A stretch of 64,000 nucleotides of DNA from NCBI GenBank assembly GCA_015179045.1, contig WHUZ01000007.1:1600501-1664500 (forward strand), written 5' to 3'. The translations under genes and the position numbers were made by a program. Below, piece by piece: positions 1-11,166 of the stretch. Source of the stretch: Kalaharituber pfeilii. Lineage: Eukaryota > Ascomycota > Pezizomycetes > Pezizales > Pezizaceae. The notes below the pieces were generated by a model. That model worked only from the letters and a program-made list of their open reading frames with translations. It did not search any database and was not told the DNA's origin. The stretch's first letter is position 1, and each line of letters starts with the position of its first letter.

Positions 1-17
1 TGGAATGCTATTATCTC

Positions 18-235
18 TAGTGATGGAGGCAAAACAAGTGCCGTAGAGACGTGCAGAATTGAGGGCACCGGTTCGATTCCCAACTAGGGAAGCGGATTGA
101 CATCTTAGAAGTAAATAAGATGAACTGTAATACTCCGGTTCCAGCAATGATCTCTTGGAGTTAGAAATTCTAGTAGCGGTTGTTTAGGAGTTGGAACCGG
201 GGTAACTTGTTTTTGATTTCTGCCTTTTTTTTTGT
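18..235 (+). repeat. possible tRNA-derived SINE-like fragment
   Basis: An 11-base perfect match to the RNA polymerase III B box (GGTTCGATTCC) lies at 70-80. A weaker A-box-like stretch sits at 18-29, about 52 bases upstream, which is close to tRNA spacing. The region ends in T-rich runs near 225-235. The bases around the B box do not fold into a proper T arm, so this is not a functional tRNA. A SINE or tRNA relic is my inference, and no second copy is visible in this window. Confidence 0.25.
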
Positions 236-551
236 ACGATTACCTGATAGTAACTGGTGTTCTCGTGGCCAGACTATTATTTTCGGCCTGTAAAGTTAAA
301 CTACAGATTACGAGCTACTGCAGTGGAATACAGTTAATTACCTAGGTGGTATTTTTCTCTTAGTACTCTTCACTTCACTTTACTTCGGTGTTGCTTCGCT
401 CACCCTCCATTTTTCAAAGTCTAGGATGCTCTCTCGGTACAGAGGCTCGAAGGTTAAATAACTGAAGAATCAGAGAAGCCATGGGTCACAATAATACCAT
501 GCAGCAAAGCAAGAATCGAAAAATGAACTGGATCACCTTATATTGCAACTA

Positions 552-790
552 TTACGGGTTCACCGCGACCGTAGTGTGGGCGGCCGGTGGAGCGCGCGAA
601 AATGCGAAAAATGCACGCGCATACGAAATGCGCATATGCGACGTAGGCGGCATGCGACAGCAAAGGCGTCGCAGTCGCATAAATGAGTGCTATGCATATG
701 AGCTACGCAGAGGACTAGCGAGTATCGCTAGTCAAGTGTCTTTTTGACCTGGCGGACGGTAACTCTCTGCGTTTACCATCTCCGTAACAG
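552..790 (+). repeat. dispersed repeat family R1, copy 1
   Basis: This stretch matches, in the opposite orientation, 51405-51615 near the other end of the window. The best-conserved part is about 90 bases around the palindrome GACTAGCGAGTATCGCTAGTC (713-733), followed by the GGCGGACGGTAACTCTCTGCG segment. The 5' part is less conserved and has gained CG-rich bases in this copy. The short reading frame over it (481-747) has no recognisable protein. It is probably a non-coding transposon fragment of unknown class. Confidence 0.6.
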
Positions 791-999
791 CAACACGACC
801 ATAGATGAAGCCCAGAGTAGACAGTTTTAGACTCTGATCACTTGAAGAGATTCCAGTGGATGAAATGTTGGCCAGCACTGGTAAAACAGATTCTGAGGCT
901 GCATTGAACTTGAATTTGGTTAAAGAAAAGGTATATAAGGGGATAGTGCGTTATCTACTCATTGAAGGTATTCTTGTATTTAAGTCCTTTTTATTGAGT

Positions 1000-1536
1000 G
1001 CTAAAACCCTTTGAAGGTTCTCCCATGGAAGCGGACCCTGACTTCAAGGAATCAAATATCAATTATCTCATATATACTATCACGAGTCTATTTCTCGAAT
1101 ATTTTATACATAAAGACTGGGCATCGAGGTGTCCAACTAAGGAGCGAGAAAGAGCTTGTCTCTCAAGGCAATTAGATAGGAGGCAGGGAGGGATTCATTA
1201 TAGTAGATTTGATTGAATTAGAAAGCGAAGATTTTATACTCATAGTGGAGGTGAATCGGTCTTCTCTGGGACAGGTCCTCAAACAGTGTGCTCTTGCAAT
1301 GAAGGATATGTGTGGTATTAATGGAAGTGGAGAAGTATATGGCTTTGTAACCACAGGGAAGAGTTGGCAGATGTTGAAGTATGATGGTGAATTCTTTCAG
1401 TTGAGGTGTTAGTACTATCTAGCAAAATAGGTAGAGATGAGAAGAGATGGATGGACAATAATTCTGTATTGGTTGATTGCATATACGCTGCATTATACAA
1501 TGCAGGTAAGAAGAGTCAAGATTTAGTTGTCGGGTA
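1000..1536 (+). pseudogene. decayed fragment, PD-(D/E)XK-like domain gene
   Basis: The frame at 1209-1412 encodes a conserved-looking block (residues LIVEVNRSSLGQ, then GEVYGFVTTG.SWQMLKYDG). It resembles a domain I recall from large fungal families in which a VEAKR motif suggests a PD-(D/E)XK nuclease fold. Here the lysine position of E-x-K is asparagine. An upstream frame (998-1216) carries the expected preceding block (EADPDFKESNINYLIY). The expected following block continues in another frame to about 1536 (DNNSVLVDCIYAALYNAG). Three pieces of one domain in different frames mean a frameshifted relic. Family assignment is from memory. Confidence 0.45.
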
Positions 1537-3463
1537 GGTGCATCATGAGTAGTGGAAGCATTAGGGCTTAAGATATGTAGTAATAGTTTCACGGAGGTTT
1601 AATTTTTCTTTTTCCCTGTGTGGATACTTGTTCAATGTTTATTTTTTAAATTGATGGCGATAATTCTTAGTGTTGGGTTACTTGTTTTGGTAGTGAGGGT
1701 CTCAGCGGGTGGAGCCCCCTGACGTTGTGATCATGAGGGGGTACGGCAAGGGTATGCAACGAGATTTATGCGTTAGGTGATTAAGCCCGAAGAGGTATCT
1801 TAACTATGTAGGCAGGGGGGTGGAAAAATTGTCAAATGCGGAAATTTTCAGTGTGCAAATTCAGTTCCTTACCGGACCGCCAGCATCATGCCTCCTCAAC
1901 GCCCTCGCTGTGCTCGTAGAGTGTCCTAGGGGCTTGGTATGAGACTACCTCAACGCCGCTTTGGACGCCCAGCTCCAGAGAAGTGAAAGATATGTTGTGC
2001 TCGCCAGGAAGTGGGACAGCGCCCAGGGGAAATGACTTTAGAAGACTTCTGCAGATTATTCCTAACCCCGATAACAAGCCAATGGAATTATCTTCAATGT
2101 CTATGATATTGAAGCAGTCAGATACACTAAGAGTTTTTTTTCTCTTTTTTGTATTGAGATATCTTGAATTAAATCACCACTCTGCTAAGCCTATTACATA
2201 AGGCAATACTGAGGCCATCTCCCCGGTTATTTCACTATAACAAGTAGACTTTACCTGTTGTTGAATTAATTAGCCCTGAAAAGTCCTTCACTTTCATTAT
2301 AGCTCTTCTTTTCACTATAGCCGGGGTCACCTGTACTCAAACTACAGTTTTACCTAGCTATACCAGACGACCAAAATCCAGCACTTTCCGTCCGGTTTAA
2401 CCTAGCGTCCGTTATAACAAATTCTGCAGGGTTGTCTGCCAGGGGGGTAAAGAGTTTAGTAAGCCAATTGAGGTACAATATGCCTAGAGACTGGTATTCC
2501 AGCGGGGTATTCTCTTCTCAATCTTCCAAGATAGTTTACAAAACTTCAAACATTGAATTCAAGATACTGAGAATACTTCAATAATACCACTATTACACAC
2601 AGAAGGTACAAAAGAAGTCTCATGATTGAGGCCTTTGTCCAGTTCAGCTAATTAGTTTGTATGTAATCCGAATTTAAAAGTCTATAGTTCTATTGTCCAA
2701 CTGGGCGTCCAGTAGCTAATTTTTTTGTATGTAAATTGCAAAAACCGTCAAGGGTCGTCCGGCATAGCAAGGTTTCCGGTTTAACGAGGTCCGGTATAGC
2801 TAGGTAAAACTGTAGTGGGTGAGTTTTCCAAAATGACTACCATAAACTTGAAGTTTATATACATCAATTACATGATCTCCTAGCGATATACACTAATCTG
2901 GGAATCTAGCATATCAATCTGTACATTATACCACACGGTCAATATCAAATATTCCTGCGTCCTTCAGGAATGATCGTGGTACTGTAATTCCAGCGAAACG
3001 AAAAAAAAGGTAGTTTTGTCATAGTCAGCATAACAAAATTCACTTGGCTCTAGGCCACCTAGTATCTGACCAAGAATTTCTTTCGTAACAAGTGCAGTGT
3101 ATCTAGCTCCTCGACCATCCGCCGTAGGGGAAGCAACAGTAGCGGAAACCTTCTATAGCCAGGCTGCCTGCATCAATTTCAAATGCAATTATCAACAAAC
3201 TTCGTTTCTGTTTTCTTCAGCGGTCCAGTGAGGTGAACTTTTTAATTACAGAGCGCTTAAAACTATATATATGCGTTTCCTGATTATTCCGCTGCAATGT
3301 ATATATAACCCGAAGACCATAATATTGATATTTTCAGTGTGCCTTCCCAAAACCAGACTATCAAATAAGCATCCGTTACCCATCCTTCCAATATATAAGT
3401 ATCCTAGAAGCTCCCAAAGCTAACTAGCAGATATTATTTGTAAGGGAATGGAACAAAGGAGAA
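1537..3463. other. gene-free repeat-containing interval
   Basis: No credible gene is visible. Apart from the MITE at 2345-2812, about 100 bases at 2228-2325 carry degenerate terminal sequences of the same kind (TTTCACTATAACAAGTAGACTTTACC, TTTCACTATAGCC) and look like an older remnant. The rest is AT-rich and shows nothing I can assign. Confidence 0.5.
2345..2812. mobile_element. MITE A, Tc1/mariner (pogo/Fot1)-like, TA target
   Basis: This 468-bp non-coding element has inverted ends: CAGTTTTACCTAGCTATACC on the left and the complement of GGTATAGCTAGGTAAAACTG on the right. TA dinucleotides flank it at 2343-2344 and 2813-2814, the target duplication of Tc1/mariner transposons. Subterminal motifs of the form GGCATAGCAAGG and CCGGTATAGC recur inside it. 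The right end is closely similar to that of the element at 21625-22035, so they are one family. No transposase is encoded, so movement would need one from elsewhere. Confidence 0.85.
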
Positions 3464-3541
3464 ATGGATACACATCAGAAAAACACGAGAAAAAGAGGAA
3501 AACATTATTACTCTACTACCCCCGACCTCCGATCCTCCAAC

Positions 3542-5949
3542 TCACAACGCCGGCGCACTCGGATCCTCCATGCACTGGTCGACACGCATCAACTGCTTCC
3601 CCGTCGCCTTCGCAATCTTAATAAACTCCCTCAAATACCCCACCGTGCTCGGATACAAATAGTGCATGACGACCAAGTTTCCCCCTTTATTCACGTCCCT
3701 CTTGAATGCGTCGAGCTGCTTCTCCGGCGTGCCAGACAGCGCCCACAACCAGTCCTCCACATCGACGGACCAGTTTATAATTTTCGCATCTGGGATCAGC
3801 GCCGCGAGGCGCTGGCGCATCCGCGCGCCCTCGTTGCCGAACGGCGGCCGGAAATAAGACGACGTGAGTCCAAGCGCCTGCTGCACCGCCTCAATGTCTT
3901 GCTTGAACTCCCAGTCCAGGTCCGCTGTCGACGGGAGCGATTCGAGCTTCGGGTGCGTGAACGAGTGCAGCGCAATCTGGTGGCCCTGCGCGTGCATCTC
4001 GGCGTACACGCTGGAGAGGTTGGTCCCCGGGTCGAGAAGGGGCGCGCCGACGGTAAAGAAAGTCACCTTGATGCCCTCCTCCTTGACGATCTGCATTACC
4101 TGCTGCGCGAGGTCTGGTATGCCGTCATCGATGGCGAATGCGAACGAGTTGGGGCGTGTGCAGGCGAAGTACAGCGGGGCGGTTGGGACCTTGGAGGGAA
4201 CCTTGATGGACGATGGAGCGGTTTTGACGATCTCAATCTTGGACAGCACGGTGGGGTTGGTTGTCTGGAAAGCCTTGAGCGTGAACCCGATGACCCGCTG
4301 CTTGTTGATGGAGAAGTGTGCAAGCGGGACGTAGATATCGGTGGAGGAGACCGCGTACCGAGATGCTTCAACGACGTCCCAGGTTTCCGGGTACGGCGCT
4401 ACGGCCTGGTTGCACGCGGAATTGTGCTGCTGCATCGCGATGGTGAACTTGGAGGAGCCTGAGTAAGCGATGTGGAGGTATGCATTCTCATACGCACGCA
4501 TGTCCCGGCATGACGAGCTCACCTGGGTGTAGAAGGCGTAGTCGGAGTCGCTGCTGACAAGCGTCAGCTGGCCATTAGAGTATGTCGCTGACATGCCGTC
4601 GTCGGTACCGTGATAGAAGCCCAGCGCGTTGCTGTTCGGGTTCGAGAACTGGTCAATGACGAAGGCGGTCGGGGTCGCGGAGGTGATGGGGACGGTGGCG
4701 GTCGGACTCGGCTCCTCGGTGCGCGGCGGCGGCACGTACTCGGAGACGGTGTTGCCGCAGTAGAACGCCATTGGCCCCATCGTGACAGGTCCGGACATGG
4801 TGAACAGCACTGCCATGACGTGGTCCTTGTCCAGACCGTTGAAGGACGACAGCGGGATGCTGTAAAGCTTCTCTGTCCCGTCGAAGGTCCATCCGAGCTG
4901 CGCACTGGTGCGGGAGAAGGACTGGAAGTTGATTGGATCGCAGGCGGCCGAGGACTGCAGCTCGACGGTCATGGTGGTCCCCGCGGTGGCCTTCATCCGC
5001 ATCGAGATGCCGCCGTACCCGCGGGATGAGCTGGCGATGCAGTTCATGCTGGAGTAGAAGTACGAGCCTGCCTTTGGCATGAATGTGACCCGCTGCTTCG
5101 TCGAGTCGACGACAATCGACTGCATTGTGCCATCGTCGGACGAAGGCTCCATCATGGCATTATAGAACAGGAACGTCAATCTGGATTGCGAGATCCAATC
5201 GTCGATCACCAGCGGCGACGAACAATTCGCCGTCGTCACTGGCCCGGAAGAGGTCGTCGTCGGCATCGGCGTCGACGCGCCGCCGTTGGTGCACATAAAC
5301 TCGACCTTGCCGAGCTCCCAGGCGCTGCTTGCACTGCCGCCCTGGAAGCCCCCCCACACCAGCGCCTTGACTGCTGCAAGATTCGCACCGGTGAAATTGG
5401 TAAGTGGAATCGTGACCGTCTGCGTCTGCCCGCTCGAGAATCCGCTCACGGCGACGTAGTGGCTCTGGTATGCGGTAGCACCACACCCCCCGGAGGATGT
5501 TTGTATCTCGAGTGAGAAGGTGCCGCCAGCGGGGGCTTTGAACGGGAACGTGATGGCGCTGTACCCCTCCGTACTGGCCTGGATGCAGCTGAGGGGGCTG
5601 TAGAAATAGGAGTCGGACTTAGGAGTGAACGTGAGCTTCCCGGAGGAGGCGCTAATCGAAGTCATAGTGCCGTCGTCTGTGTGTCGTTAACCTCCGCGCA
5701 TAGGGAAGCAAAGGATGCCAATGATCAAAACGCAATTGACTTGAAGATTTACAGAAGGGGGTAAAAAGGAAATAATAATAACAAAATAAACTCACCACTC
5801 GTCCACTCCCCTAACGAATTCAAGTTCTGCGAGAACGCTGCAAAGTCGTCGACGAGCAGATTACTGGAGCACGCGGCCTCGACTCCTACCCCGGCCATGA
5901 GCAGCACACCCCACATCAGGGCTGCCGTGGTTTTCGTGAGAAAACCCAT
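3542..5949 (-). CDS. secreted polysaccharide (chitin) deacetylase, CE4, with three N-terminal beta-sandwich-like repeats
   Basis: There are two exons, 5949-5796 and 5676-3542, and the 119-bp GT..AG intron restores the frame and a DDGT motif. The protein is about 762 aa. Residues 1-25 are a signal peptide. Three similar modules follow (about 27-178, 205-358 and 390-535), two with DDGT and the third with DDGM, an SYFYS/DYAFYT cysteine segment and a YxIPLSxF-type strand. Ser/Thr/Pro linkers separate them, and they are probably ligand-binding. The C-terminal NodB domain (about 557-750) has DDG (568-570), HSFTH (622-626), RPPFG (661-665) and DVEDW (690-694), so metal binding and catalysis look intact. 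Motif 1 reads AIDDG where TFDDG is usual. It likely removes N-acetyl groups from chitin or a related wall polymer outside the cell. Module function is inferred. Confidence 0.88.
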
Positions 5950-8157
5950 CCTTTTCTTTCTTCCGTATACGAAAAGATCCTTTTATGCCCCTCCTCTGTT
6001 GTTGTGCTTCGTATAAAGTTGTGCGTCGGTGGTTCGGTTCGGTTCCTTAACCCCCCTAGCAATTATCGATAGATCCCCTTCTGAATCAACGAATCGAAAA
6101 ACGAGTGGAACAAACCCCGGGGGGCTTAATGAAAGATTTCGCTGTGGAGAATTCTTATTCTTTCCAGTTAACTTCGATGTAAATGAATGATCCGAGTAGT
6201 TAAAGCGAGCGATTGTGCCTAAAGCAGTTAATTGTCTGTGAAAACGAAACCGGTCCCCGTGATAAACCCACAGCAGCAGAAAGAGAGCAGAAATAAAAAG
6301 AAAAAAAAAAAAAAGAAAGAGAAAGGATGCCTCCTAAGTATGCGCTTCGGGGGAGTTTGGTGCCTTATAAATACAACGAAAAAGTCAATGCCCCAACTGA
6401 AATACCAGGAACAGTTTTCCGGATTCGAAAAGTATCTTTGCCTAGAATAATAATAATAATAGTATTAATGCGGGTATATTAAAGTGCATGCGTTGATTTT
6501 AGGCTTGGATGGAGCGACAACGTGCGGGAACCAAGTTTGAAAGTTCCGATATCTACAGTGTAACGATGCAGGTGGGCCCGTTTGGAAATTCGTTAAGCTG
6601 GACGGAGGACAAAAAGAGGATGGGGTACAGTACGAAAGATTTCGGGATCCTTGCTAGACCGAGTAATAAGGTACTCTATGCATTGATATTGCGACAACGA
6701 AGGCTCCTCAGCTCAGCCGTAAGCTGTAGAGTTGCTAAAAAGTCCCGTCCCGTGTGGATGCCGAGTCTTACATGCATCAGTTCATCAGTCCTTTTTGTCC
6801 TCGGAATCGGGCGGGTTCTGAGTAGACCAATTGAATAATTGACGATAAGTGTGCGTAGAAACGGCGGCGTGGACCACACAGGAAGGTGGTACGGAGACGG
6901 GAAGGGGTTTGGGATTGATTGTAAGTGCCTCTCTGCATAATTGTATGTTTTGCAGAGTTTAGTTGGTGTCCATGTTTTGCTGAGATTGGTTACGGATTAC
7001 ATTGCGATTGCAAGTTGCTCAGTGGGATGAGGGAGTTGATGTGTAAAATGCTCATATTAGCTCAGGGATTTTGCTGATACCAGGGATTTATCAGGGATAA
7101 AGCCCTAAACATGTGGCACAACCCTGGGAATAGCAAAAAATGCAATTGAGTTTTTGCTGCATCAGGGATATATGCTCCAGGTTTTCTCCCTTTCGTGCCC
7201 AGCCGCTAACCTACTTATCTCACTGAACTTCGAGATGGCAACTCAATCCAAAGCTTACTAAGTCATAACTGCGGGTGTGCTATGACTACTACTACCAATT
7301 TGGACTGGTAACTATAGGCAGTACAGGCCGTAGTGTAGGCCTTTGCTCCCATGAAAATGGAACACCTTTGAACTACGTGTATCATAACTCAACATTCTCA
7401 GACAATCCCTGATTTTTGGTTTACCGTGTGAATCAGTTCACTGGATCGATCTCAGCTTTCAGAATGAAAATTGAGTAAAAACCGGTGAAGATAGATGGGA
7501 GTCAAAAAGCAGTGGTTTCCAGGGATCCAGCCCTGGAAATCCAATCCCAGGAATGAAATTCCTCCCGTAGGATTCTCTAGCGCGTGGCGCAGTCATCCCT
7601 GGAAATCCCTGGAAACCATCCCTGGTGCCAGCAAAATTTGGCAAAGACTAACATCCAAGGTTTAGTTGTACTAGTAGTAACGTTCACGTTGTGTCTCACA
7701 ACTGCAAGTTTGACAGCTGTTGATCTCGTGCTTAGGCTGTATGTCTGAGCATCTTGGCACGTCATGTGCGGGATATCCATCAAAATTGTTCCACATCATC
7801 CGTGCACAAAACAGCGAGGACCCATCCATTTCTTCGACTCCGCTTTCAGTCTTTTAAATTCTCCATTGAAACCCTCTTTTGTAGTTTTGTCACCTCCTAG
7901 ATCTTGAACAGCTTTCTTTTTCGCGAGACCCACTCATGATACAAGTTTACAACATATTTTGTAGCGTGGCGCATAACGGAAACAAGCCAGGCCAGTTGTA
8001 AAGCCCCTGCCCCTGCCAAGAAGCAGGGGAGATCCGGACAGGGAGCGGCCAGCTGGGAGATCAACCGATGGGAAATAGAAAAGAGTGCGATGACGTTAGA
8101 CGTTCCTGAAATTGGTCCGGGTTTATAATAGGTGTGGGGGCAACGGAATTAGGAGAT
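5950..8157. other. intergenic region upstream of the deacetylase
   Basis: No gene is recognisable. The first 200-300 bases would hold the deacetylase promoter. At 7069-7090 and 7618-7637 a short inverted pair (TTTTGCTG..ACCAGGGAT) brackets about 570 bases in which CCAGGGAT and ATCCCTGG recur. It may be another decayed inverted-repeat element, but no target duplication is evident. Confidence 0.4.
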
Positions 8158-8159
8158 TA

Positions 8160-8836
8160 CAGTCTACCCTTGCTATAACGAAAACCAAAAATCTGGCACT
8201 TTTTTTTCGTTATAGCAAGGTTTCGTTATAGAATATTGTGGCAAAATAGTCATGTCCTTGGCAGCTGAATTTAGAAGCCCGAGTACCTAAGGAATTTATG
8301 GCAACAGATTTTAACTCTGTGATTTTCCTCCTTATGGAAATAACCGGAGAAGGAAAAAATCGAGAGTACAGAAGTATTGATCAGGTACTATGTAGATGCA
8401 AAAATTAATCATGTTGTTGAAGCAAAATTACCTACAACGCCTAACTTCAAGTTAGAAAAGCAGCAACTATGCAAAAAGAAGACTGGAGCTGCAAAAACAA
8501 AAAGAAACCCTAGACGCAGTTCGAAAGCATTTCACAATGTATCCGGTACAATCCAAGCACACCCTTTTTTGTGGAATTGGGCCAAAACTAATTAGGAGTG
8601 CAATTGGGTGGTCCTTGATTTAGTCATGCATTCCACTACCCATTTTTCGTTATAGCAAGAATAATTTGTATGTAGACAGAAATAACTTTCACTCAATCTA
8701 ATTTTCGTTTCGTTCATTTGGTGGATTTTCGTTATAGAAAGAGGTCTTTGAGTGCGAACGGAATAATGGCTCCATGCAATTTTCGGTATAGCAAGGTTTT
8801 CACTATAGCGAGTTTCGTTATAGCAAGGGTAGACTG
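8160..8836. mobile_element. MITE B, Tc1/mariner-like, TA target
   Basis: This 677-bp element has perfect-looking ends: CAGTCTACCCTTGCTATAAC and its complement. TA flanks it at 8158-8159 and 8837-8838. The motif CGTTATAGCAAGG or close variants occurs at least five times near the two ends in both orientations, as expected for transposase-binding subterminal repeats. It is a different subfamily from MITEs A and C, with GTCTACC in place of GTTTTCC and TATAACG in place of TATACCG. The frame at 8377-8595 inside it matches no protein I know. Confidence 0.88.
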
Positions 8837-8837
8837 T

Positions 8838-9744
8838 AGTAAATTCTTTGGAGGTTGATGGCGTGAGTATTGACCGGAAGCCAGATTTTTTATAGTGATG
8901 TGCATCAATAAGGGACCCCTGTCAGCTGAAATCATGGGCTTGAGGTTGAGACTCTACCTTGTCACCCAACCAGACCTGATTGAAGTGTAAATACCATAGA
9001 TATGTACTATTTCGTCTGCTCTACAACTTGATGATGTCTGATTTAGAGTAATAGGGTTTTGAAAAAATTATACTTTGTATGAGAGGCCTCTGAAATGTAA
9101 TGTGTCAATAGTCTGAATGTGTCAATATAGCCAAGATTGTAGAATTAGTACTAGTGTATTACTCAATACAGAAATGATTTAACTTGATTCTTCGGTGACC
9201 TTTATATACACGTTGTGTAAACCCTTGTGTACCATATAAACATATCATCTCGAAATGCTTCCACTGTAATGGGGTATCCACTTCCACCGTAATGTGGGTA
9301 TCTGCTTCCACCATAACTGCTTTTTCTTCTTCCTGCTAGCTATAGCAGCAGTGCACAGGCAGGCTCTTGTTAGTAGGACGAGGCATTTGGGATAGATGGG
9401 GTTAATGTGTTCTATAGAGTTAGGAACTTCGCTCAAGTTGTCCGATGTCAAAAACATGTTCAAGGGGAAAAAGCCAATTTTGTCCTATTAGTCAGCAAGC
9501 AGGCGAATGTAACAACTGGTCCCTTATTGAATTGATGCACTTCACCATATCTTGATTGACAGGTGGTTAGTGGTTTTGTTTAGGTATAGTAAAGTGTATA
9601 GCACAGGAATCGCGGCCACTCAGCATTGGCCCAATGAGGGAATGCCTCGCGCCGGATTGAACCCAGCCGCGTGCCGTGACGTTGCCATGCTGATGGTATG
9701 GGTGTCAAAATATTACGTAATCTCTTTCGTTTCTCTTGTACTAG
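8838..9744. other. gene-free interval
   Basis: No gene is visible. At about 9254-9323 a 25-base unit (CTTCCACCGTAATGTGGGTATCTG) is repeated nearly three times in tandem. The remainder is unremarkable AT-rich sequence. Confidence 0.4.
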
Positions 9745-9800
9745 TAGTGTAGGATTTGTAGCTGTAGTAGTACCAGTAATGCTTTCACTATATTTACAAG

Positions 9801-9835
<35 letters not shown>

Positions 9836-9880
9836 CTATATCAGTTGTTTGTTGCAGCCTACCAGATAACATTCTTACTT
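9745..9880 (+). repeat. repeat R2 with internal poly-A tract, copy 1
   Basis: GTAGTGTAGGATTTGT..., AGTAGTACCAGTAATGCTTTCACTATA, a run of more than 30 A, then TTCTATATCAGTTGTTTGTTGCAGCCTACC recur in the same order at 44966-45110. The A-run lies inside the repeat rather than at its end, so it is not a simple retroposon tail. The repeat abuts the next one at 9881, giving a nested or mosaic repeat block. Confidence 0.7.
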
Positions 9881-10026
9881 AGAAATTCGAATTTCGGCAC
9901 TTCAAAATTTTCCTTTTTCTTTTACGGGGATTACCTACACACACTTACGCCCTGTTTGGTTGCGGTAGGTCGTATCAGATAGTTAAGACCTAGCATCAAT
10001 TTGAATGGCCAAGGCGGGATACGACG
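9881..10026 (+). mobile_element. 5' end of Harbinger-like MITE plus flank, truncated copy
   Basis: These 146 bases match 18901-19046 without gaps and with only a few differences. In the other copy the element proper starts at 18968, which corresponds to 9948 here (CGCCCTGTTTGGTTG). The first 67 bases are therefore flanking sequence also shared by both loci, so an older repeat already holding the MITE was duplicated. The match stops at about 10026, where an ALG10 gene fragment begins. No right-hand end of the MITE is present. Confidence 0.7.
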
Positions 10027-10515
10027 CTACCTCACTCCTTCCCAATTTCCGTGATACTCGGTACCCCAGGACCGGAAGCACGATTGCGACTCCGATTGCA
10101 TTGAGAGAGCGCAGGATAGCGGTTGAACAGATGTAGGTTTCTGGCTGGCCTAGGATTGGACGAAGGGGAAGGAGAAGGAGAGTGTAGATATATGAGAGGA
10201 TATATCTGGTTTCCGCAATCAGTGATCTTATACTAACAAGAAATAACGGGGATAATACAATCCAAACGGCGTCGTAATCTTGTCATCCCACTCCATCCAT
10301 TTCCCATCACAGTACCGTTGTGCTTGGGGTATATGAAATACTTCATCCTGCCACATGCGCAAGAAGTCAGATGGGAATGTCAATTTATCCAGGGCTTGGG
10401 GGAATTGTGCGACACTCACGAGATACGGTTGCGGAACGATTGACTGAAACTGATATGACAGGACAAGCGTCGCTGCTACCAGGAACAAGATGTGGAGGGG
10501 AAGTTGGGAAGTCAT
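10026..10515 (-). pseudogene. ALG10: truncated 5' fragment of ALG10 (alpha-1,2-glucosyltransferase)
   Basis: Three exons read in frame: 10515-10420 (hydrophobic signal anchor after MTSQLPLH), 10347-10259 ([13 protein letters not shown], then [12 protein letters not shown]) and 10205 to about 10026 (LRSLNAIGVAIVLPVLGY). Introns of 72 and 53 bp have proper GT..AG ends. This order and the DExFHxPQAQxYC...WDxKITTxxGLY signature are those of Alg10/Die2, the ER enzyme that adds the last glucose to the dolichol-linked N-glycan precursor. Only about 120 of roughly 450-600 residues exist. The frame runs into the truncated transposon copy and stops there. Exons and splice sites are undamaged, so the truncation looks fairly recent. 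A complete ALG10 should exist elsewhere. Confidence 0.82.
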
Positions 10516-10660
10516 GGTCGGGAGCGGGAGGTTGGGAGACGTGAAGCATTGGCGCGCCAAGCAGCGACAGCTATACCAGTCTCGTGACCTTGACGCTTAG
10601 TCATTGAGGAAGGCCATGTCGCGTGAGTTGAGGGTAAAAGGTGTTATGCTAGAGCATGTA

Positions 10661-11166
10661 CCTCCCGGGACAGGCACTTGTTGCCTGAATGCACACTGAC
10701 CGCCTGCTCTACTTCTGATCGCCTGTTTTTAGCCTAGGTCTCAGTCCGAGTCCTAGCTGACCCTGGGATCGCCTCATTTACGTTCATGGCACACTTAGAA
10801 ATAAACGCAATTTCACACCATGTAAGATTTGAAAGGTCGGATTTTACCCTATAGAGTAATTTATAGTATAAAATTTTTATTTAATAACAGAGAGAATGGT
10901 AACTAAACGGACGTATATGATGTTATTCAAAAATACGTGACAACAGAAAAGATATGCAATTTTCTAGAATTTATACCCAAACAAGCAAGTTCCGCATATT
11001 GGAGAGACTGCCAATATTTGAAATTGCATTAGACTGGATCTAAATATGCATGAGCTGATGCCATAGCTAGCCCAGACTCAAGGTGAGACCATGGCTGAGA
11101 CCAGGTGACCAAAAGTAGAGCAGGCGGTCAGTGTGCATTCAGGCAGAAAGTGCTTGTCCCGAGAGG
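10661..11166. mobile_element. inverted-repeat element, about 506 bp, with long arms
   Basis: The left arm, 10661 to about 10790, is similar to the complement of about 11045-11166. Conserved blocks are CCTCCCGGGACAGGCAC and CTGAATGCACACTGACCGCC. The arms are over 100 bases, imperfect, and separated by about 250 AT-rich bases. No clear target duplication is visible, and no protein is encoded. It is probably a foldback-type or non-autonomous DNA element. Confidence 0.6.

Noticed and set aside
62..100. tRNA gene at the left edge
   Set aside because: Only the B box matches; the stem around it does not pair and no anticodon arm is visible.
3464..4462. 332-codon open frame antisense to the deacetylase
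   Set aside because: Arg-rich low-quality composition and complete overlap with a strongly supported CE4 gene; a GC-rich shadow frame.
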